10,761 nucleotides of DNA from DAOUCP01 sp034432155 (lineage in GTDB: Bacteria; Chloroflexota; Anaerolineae; Epilineales; Epilineaceae), in assembly GCA_034432155.1 (NCBI GenBank), contig DAOUCP010000118.1:1-10761 (forward strand). The letters are read 5' to 3'. The position numbers and the translations under genes were made by a program. Positions 6,630 through 10,761 of this stretch are shown here, piece by piece. A model generated the notes under the pieces. The model was not told the DNA's origin. It saw only the letters and a list, made by a program, of their open reading frames with translations, and did not search any database. Each line of letters starts with the position of its first letter. The first letter of the stretch is position 1.

Positions 6630-7216
6630 TGCCGGCGGACGTCCAGAACGCGCAAGCCGGCAGTCAGCCAGGCTCCCACGGCGATGATGACCAGGCCCGC
6701 CACGACGGCGTTGGCTAGGAGCGCCACGACGAGGACCACCATGCGCTCCAGCCGCCCAAACAGGCCAGCCTTGGTTGGGCAGCCAATCCCTTCGGAGCGG
6801 GCGCGGGTATAGCTGACGAGAAGGGAGCCGGCCAGTGCGAGGAGCACCAAAAGGGGTGCCAACGCGCACCAGCGGCAGTTGGTGAGCGGCGGCCACGCGC
6901 TGAGGTGCCACAACAGGCCGGCGAAGACCAGGATCTCCGAAACGCGGTCCACGGTGCTGTCCAGGAAGGCACCAAAGGGCGTGGCGCCTTCGCCGGCACG
7001 CGCCACCGCCCCGTCCAGCGCATCACAGGTCGCTGCCAGGGCCAAGATGAGGCCGCCGGTCCGGAGTTGGCCGAGCGCCAGGGCGAGACCGGCCACCCCG
7101 TGGAGGCTGCCGCCGAGAAGGGTGAGGCCGTTCGCGGTTACACCCATGCTACGAAGCCGCCGCGCCAGCCGCGCCAGGACAGGCCTTGCGATCTGTCGTG
7201 CCCAGTCGGTAATCAA
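6620..7216 (-). CDS. CDP-alcohol phosphatidyltransferase family protein
   Basis: 198 aa integral membrane enzyme that transfers a phosphatidyl (or similar) group from a CDP-lipid to an alcohol. The full family signature is present: D65-x2-D68-G-x2-A-R73-x8-G82-x3-D86-x3-D90 (CDALDGAVAR, then GAFLDSTVDR). Several hydrophobic spans surround it. The block SYTRARSEGIGCPTKAGLFG resembles PgsA-like and phosphatidylinositol-phosphate synthases, so the acceptor could be glycerol-3-phosphate or inositol phosphate; the sequence alone does not decide. The start is TTG at 7216, overlapping the prfB TGA (TTGA), with GGAG about nine bases upstream. The N-terminus to this TTG matches the family's usual length. 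The stop overlaps the next gene, implying translational coupling at both ends. Confidence 0.88.
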   Translation of the reverse strand: MITDWARQIARPVLARLARRLRSMGVTANGLTLLGGSLHGVAGLALALGQLRTGGLILALAATCDALDGAVARAGEGATPFGAFLDSTVDRVSEILVFAGLLWHLSAWPPLTNCRWCALAPLLVLLALAGSLLVSYTRARSEGIGCPTKAGLFGRLERMVVLVVALLANAVVAGLVIIAVGAWLTAGLRVLDVRRQCR

Positions 7217-8326
7217 CTGCCCGGGCTCCGTTGGGCGATCTCTTGCCGCAGATAGGCGTCAATGAACGGATCCAGCTCGCCATCCAGGACGGCGCCAGCC
7301 CGGCCGGTCTCGAAGTTGGTGCGGTGGTCCTTCACCATCTGGTAAGGCTGAAGGACGTACGACCGGATCTGGTTGCCCCAGCCCGCCTCAACGTGGCGGC
7401 CCTTGAGTCGCGCTTGCTCTGCCTCCCGTCGCTCCAGCTCCAGCTCAAGTAGCCGGGCGCGCAAGAGCTTCATGGCAACCTGGCGGTTCTGCGCTTGGGA
7501 TCGTTCGTTCTGGCAGGTAACCACAATCCCGGTGGGGAGGTGGGTCAGCCGCACCGCGCTCGAGGTCTTGTTGACGTGCTGACCCCCGGCCCCGCTGGCG
7601 CGGAAGACGTCCATGCGAATGTCCTCCTCATTGATGGCCACGGTGACATCGTCTTCGATGACCGGCGACACCTCGACGAGGGCGAAGCTGGTGTGCCGTC
7701 GTGCCGATGCATCGAAGGGCGAGATGCGAACCAGCCGGTGCACTCCCCGCTCACTGCGCAGCAGACCGTACGCCATGCGGCCGGTGATGGTGACGCTGAC
7801 GCTCTTCAGGCCAGCTTCCTCGCCGGGCATCTCGTCCACGATCTCGGCGGCGAAGCCATGGGCCTCTGCCCAACGGAGGTACATGCGCAGGAGCATCTGG
7901 GCCCAGTCTTGGCTCTCGGTGCCGCCAGCCCCAGCATGGATGGCCAACAGGGCATCTCGATCGTCGTACTCTCCGGAAAGCATCAGTTGCCGCTCGGCAG
8001 CCGCGAGCTCGGCCGAGAGCGGCTCCACCTCGCCCGCCACCTGGCTCGCCAGTTCGGCATCGCCGCTCGCCACAGCCAACTCGGCCAGGTCGGAGAGGTC
8101 CGTCAGCTCGCGCCTCAGGCCTTCCCAACGCCCAATCTCGGCCTGGAGCACGCTCAGCCGCTGCAAGGTGCGCCGTGCTCTCTCGGGATCAGCCCAGAGC
8201 TGGGGATCGGCCGCCAGCTTCTCCAGGCGGGCGGCCTCGCCTCGCAAGCCTTCGAGGTCAAAGGCCCACCAGGAGTGTCTGCAAGCGCTCGTTGAGCATG
8301 CTCAGGGTAGCTGTAACATCTTCCAT
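7213..8326 (-). CDS. prfB: Peptide chain release factor 2 (with programmed +1 frameshift)
   Basis: This recognises UGA and UAA in the ribosomal A site and triggers peptide release. Synthesis begins at ATG 8326 behind GGAGGT. The first 22 codons (MEDVTATLSMLNERL...) end at CTT followed by TGA (8260-8258). A +1 slip to GAC (8259) opens the main frame of 348 residues, for 370 aa in all, the usual RF2 length. SPF (residues 202-204), the RF2 stop-codon-reading tripeptide, is in RISPFDASARR. The hydrolysis motif GGQ (247-249) is in ASGAGGQHVNKTSSAV. It follows ftsY by 58 nt and overlaps the lipid-synthase start. Because RF2 reads TGA, the slip makes expression self-regulating. Confidence 0.96.
8257..8270 (-). 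promoter_or_regulatory. prfB programmed +1 frameshift site
   Basis: The minus strand reads GGTGGGC-CTT-TGA-C. The slippery CTT followed by TGA-C is the conserved prfB recoding site. GGTGG three bases upstream of CTT is the expected internal Shine-Dalgarno-like stimulator. Low RF2 lets the ribosome slip onto GAC and make more RF2. Confidence 0.92.
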
Positions 8327-8331
8327 GGTTG

Positions 8332-8345
8332 CACCTCCGCAGGTG
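8332..8345 (-). promoter_or_regulatory. Small hairpin covering the prfB ribosome site
   Basis: The minus strand has CACCT-GCGG-AGGTG, a 5-bp stem with a 4-nt loop. The prfB Shine-Dalgarno GGAGGT sits in its loop and 3' arm, six bases before the ATG. It could dampen initiation. The stem is short and its role is inferred only. Confidence 0.4.
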
Positions 8346-8384
8346 GGTGAGGCCCTATGGACGCCATGCCGAGTCTGCCGGCCG

Positions 8385-9347
8385 TCAGCCGCCAACGGCA
8401 TCGCCGATCAGCCCGGCCACGAAGGTCTGCGCATCGAAGGGCAGGAGGTCGTCGGCTCCCTCCCCGACGCCCACGAAACGAATCGGCGTGCCCAATTCGC
8501 GATGCACTGCCAGAGCGACACCGCCCCGAGCACTGGAGTCAAGCTTGGCCAGCACCAGGCCAGTGATGCCGACTGCCTCGCGGAACGCGCGCGCCTGAGC
8601 CAGTCCATTCTGGCCCGTGGTGGCATCCAGAACCAGCAGCGTCTCGTGCGGCGCGCCCGGCAGCGCGCGCTCGATGACACTTCGCACCTTGCGCAACTCG
8701 GCCATGAGATTCTGCTGCGTGTGGAGCCGGCCGGCGGTATCAATGACGATGGCGTCCGCTGAACGGCCGTGGCGGGAGTGCAAGGCGTCGTACACCACGG
8801 CGCCTGGATCGGCCCCGGGGCCAGCGCTTGCCAGCGGCAACTTCAGACTTTCGGCCCAAGTGCGCAGTTGCTCCAAGGCCGCCGCTCGGTAGGTATCGGC
8901 CGCCACCAAGAGGACGGCCCGCCCTTGGCGTTGCAACCACCGGCCGAGCTTGGCGACGGTGGTCGTCTTGCCGCTGCCGTTCACGCCGACGACCAAAATG
9001 ACATAGGGATGCTCCGGCGCCGTCGTCCGGCCCACAGGCTCGACCTCTGCCTCGCCGTCCGCCGACAGGGCAGCGAGCATCGCGCCCCGCAAGGCTTGCG
9101 GCACCTCCTCGAGGCGGCGCAGCTTGCCCTGCCGCGCCTGCCTCTGCAGAGCCTCGATGAGCTGCCGCGTCGTCGGCAGGCCGACGTCCGACGCCACCAG
9201 TGCCGCCTCCAGATCTGCCCAGGTATCGTCGCCAAGCTCGCTTGCGGCCATCAGGCCGGCCAGCCGATCGCGGAGTCCCGAACGGGTCTTCGCCAGCCCC
9301 TGCTCCATAGGCTGGCGCCCGGCTTTCGTCCAGAACCGTTGCCACAT
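8385..9347 (-). CDS. ftsY: Signal recognition particle receptor FtsY
   Basis: SRP-family GTPase, 320 aa, that docks SRP-ribosome complexes at the inner membrane for co-translational insertion. A helical N domain comes first (residues about 15-90, including LEAALVASDVGLPTT). The G domain follows with P-loop GVNGSGKTTT (K127), DTYRAAALEQL, DTAGRLHT, LAKLD and the FtsY-type ending GVGEGADDLLPFDAQTFV. There is almost no acidic A domain, as in many short FtsY proteins, so targeting would rest on the N-terminal helix. ATG 9347 is chosen because the helix WQRFWTKAGRQ is a plausible membrane-binding start. ATG 9308 is possible, and the ribosome site is weak for both. It is first in the operon with prfB. 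Confidence 0.95.
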   Translation of the reverse strand: MWQRFWTKAGRQPMEQGLAKTRSGLRDRLAGLMAASELGDDTWADLEAALVASDVGLPTTRQLIEALQRQARQGKLRRLEEVPQALRGAMLAALSADGEAEVEPVGRTTAPEHPYVILVVGVNGSGKTTTVAKLGRWLQRQGRAVLLVAADTYRAAALEQLRTWAESLKLPLASAGPGADPGAVVYDALHSRHGRSADAIVIDTAGRLHTQQNLMAELRKVRSVIERALPGAPHETLLVLDATTGQNGLAQARAFREAVGITGLVLAKLDSSARGGVALAVHRELGTPIRFVGVGEGADDLLPFDAQTFVAGLIGDAVGG

Positions 9348-9452
9348 CTTCGCCGCCCGTGCTTCCGGCCGCGCGCTGGGCGCAGCCCCCACCAACGGCC
9401 AATGATAGCAGCCCACCTACCCGAGGCGGCCACGGCGGCGGCTTGCGCCGGC

Positions 9453-9480
9453 TTGCGGCCGCCGGCGTGCGGCTTAGAAT
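9453..9480 (+). promoter_or_regulatory. Candidate promoter for the rRNA methyltransferase gene
   Basis: TAGAAT (9475-9480) is a 5/6 match to the -10 box. TTGCGG (9453-9458) is a 3/6 match to the -35 box, 16 bp upstream. It would start transcription about 95 nt before the ATG at 9581. It lies in the divergent region between ftsY and this gene. In GC-rich DNA such a match is weak evidence. Confidence 0.3.
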
Positions 9481-9580
9481 CCGGGCTCAGCGTGGCGGCT
9501 CCTCCTTTGGCGCCGTGGGACACCACCGGCCGGCGGCGGCAACGGCTGGCGTGCCGCCTCGGGGAATACCGCGATAGGTC

Positions 9581-10761
9581 ATGAGTCCAACGGTCGTGTT
9601 GCGTCCGGGCAGGGATCGACCGGTGCGCTTCGGTCATCCTTGGGTTTACAGCGGCGCCATCGCCCGTCTGGATGCCGAACCGGGGTCCCTCGTGGAGGTG
9701 CTCGACCAGCACGGCCGCTTCCTAGCCCGCGGCTACTGCAACCCGGATTCCCAGATCGCAGTGCGGGTCCTCTCGCGCGACCCAGAAGAGCCGATCGACG
9801 ATCGTTTCTGGTGGCGACGCCTCGAGGAGAGTGTGCTCCGCCGCGACGGTCACGTGGTGCCGCCGGCCACCACGGCCATGCGGCTGGTGTTCGCCGAGTC
9901 TGACGGCCTGCCGGGACTGATCGTCGATCGCTACGGCGATTGGCTTGTCCTGCAGGCGCTGACGCTGGCCATCGATCGCCAGAAGGCCCGGCTTGCACAG
10001 TGGTTGGCCGAGCGGTGTGACGTCCGTGGTGTGTTCGAGCGCAGCGACGATCCGCTCCGTCGGCTGGAGGGTCTCCAACCGTGCCGCGGGCCTCTTGTCG
10101 GCGGGGAGCCGCCGCCGCGGCTGGTCATCGAGGAGGCCGGCAACCGTTTCTGGGTGGACATCGTGCATGGCCAAAAGACCGGCTTCTACCTGGACCAGCG
10201 CGACAACCGTGCGCTGGTCCGTCGGCTGGCCGAGGGACGGAGCGTCCTGAACGTCTTCGGCTACAGCGGAGCCTTCACGGTGGCGGCCATCGCCGGTGGC
10301 GCCGCCGATACCCTCACCGTCGAGATCAGCCAGCCAGCGGTCGACCTCGCCCTGGAGAACCTGGCCCTGAACGGCTACGCCGATCGGCCGGCCACGGACA
10401 GCTTCGCCGTGGCCGACGCATTCGCCGAGCTCGAACGGCTGGTCGTCGAGGGGCAGCGCTTTGGTCTGGTGATTCTCGACCCGCCGCGCTTCGCCCGGTC
10501 GGTGGGTCAGCTGCCAGCGGCAGCGCGCGGCTATCGCCAGATCAACCGTCTGGGGTTGCAGCTTGTCCAGCCTGGCGGCTTCCTGGTGACCTTCTCTTGT
10601 TCTGGACTTGTCACGCCCGGTCACTTTTGCCGGCTGGTCAGTCAGGCGGCGAGCGAGGCGGGCGTGTCGGCGCAGGTCATCGGGCGACTGGGCCAGGCCG
10701 CCGACCACCCCGTAGGTCTGGGATTCCCGGAAGCCGCCTACCTGAAAGGACTGGTGTGTCG
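9581..10761 (+). CDS. rlmI: RlmI-like class I SAM-dependent 23S rRNA methyltransferase (3' end cut by window)
   Basis: Probably methylates a cytosine C5 in 23S rRNA, the role of E. coli RlmI. 393 codons are visible. The start MSPTVVLRPGRDRPVRFGHP follows AGGT. An N-terminal PUA-type RNA-binding domain (about 1-75, GHPWVYSGAI, FLARGYCNP) is followed by the connecting block ESDGLPGLIVDRYG. The Rossmann methyltransferase domain has VDIVHGQKTGFYLDQRDNR (about 192-210), the SAM motif VLNVFGYSGAFT (about 221), motif IV ILDPPRFARS (about 300) and TFSCSG (about 337), whose Cys is the likely nucleophile. The frame is still open at the right edge in AAYLKGLVC, normally a few residues from the end. It is divergent from ftsY. 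A related substrate site cannot be excluded. Confidence 0.92.
   Translation, partial: MSPTVVLRPGRDRPVRFGHPWVYSGAIARLDAEPGSLVEVLDQHGRFLARGYCNPDSQIAVRVLSRDPEEPIDDRFWWRRLEESVLRRDGHVVPPATTAMRLVFAESDGLPGLIVDRYGDWLVLQALTLAIDRQKARLAQWLAERCDVRGVFERSDDPLRRLEGLQPCRGPLVGGEPPPRLVIEEAGNRFWVDIVHGQKTGFYLDQRDNRALVRRLAEGRSVLNVFGYSGAFTVAAIAGGAADTLTVEISQPAVDLALENLALNGYADRPATDSFAVADAFAELERLVVEGQRFGLVILDPPRFARSVGQLPAAARGYRQINRLGLQLVQPGGFLVTFSCSGLVTPGHFCRLVSQAASEAGVSAQVIGRLGQAADHPVGLGFPEAAYLKGLVC

Noticed and set aside
6630..6911. N-terminal extension of the C39/TPR protein to 6911
   Set aside because: The extra 94 residues are Arg/Pro/Gly-rich and overlap the CDP-alcohol phosphatidyltransferase. ATG 6629 begins a proper signal anchor.
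1..10761. CRISPR array, phage or restriction defence system
   Set aside because: No regularly spaced direct repeats or cas-like proteins are seen. The RTs are group II intron type with maturase domains and intron RNA ends, not retron or defence RTs.

Overview
This window is GC-rich bacterial chromosome with two unlike halves. Positions 1-4213 are mobile-element DNA. Positions about 4324-10761 are ordinary housekeeping DNA. The gene order ftsY, prfB, a CDP-alcohol phosphatidyltransferase and a C39-like/TPR membrane protein, together with the GC content, would fit Chloroflexota or a similar high-GC lineage. That placement is an inference; no rRNA or other marker is present.

The left part is a nested pair of group II introns (a bacterial twintron), both on the minus strand. 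The outer intron runs from a GUGCG 5' end at 4213 to domain VI ending at 349 (3865 bp). Its reverse transcriptase/maturase gene is split at the catalytic YADD motif by a complete second group II intron (2922 to 988, 1935 bp). The second intron has its own RT gene, its own domain V and domain VI, and a GUGUG 5' end. Removing it in silico rejoins the outer RT in frame as YADD-FLVGFQ, giving a 493-codon frame of normal length in an intron of about 1930 bp. As written, both RT genes are broken. The outer one has a TGA at 3434-3436 and a PQG-to-PRG change. The inner one has a one-base loss in a G run at 2184-2187. The element therefore looks like a recently decaying nested retroelement, unless these lesions are assembly errors.

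Flanking the outer intron are an unassigned left segment (1-348) and a palindrome (4236-4270). A small hypothetical plus-strand gene follows (4324-4632), then a non-coding stretch carrying a strong hairpin that probably terminates the minus-strand operon (4941-4966).

The right part holds a compact minus-strand operon, read from 9347 down to 5241: ftsY (signal recognition particle receptor), prfB (release factor 2, with the classical CTT-TGA-C programmed +1 frameshift), a CDP-alcohol phosphatidyltransferase whose TTG start overlaps the prfB stop, and a membrane-anchored C39-like peptidase with TPR repeats that overlaps the preceding gene by 10 nt. Divergent from ftsY is an RlmI-like 23S rRNA methyltransferase, which runs off the right edge only a few codons short of its expected end.
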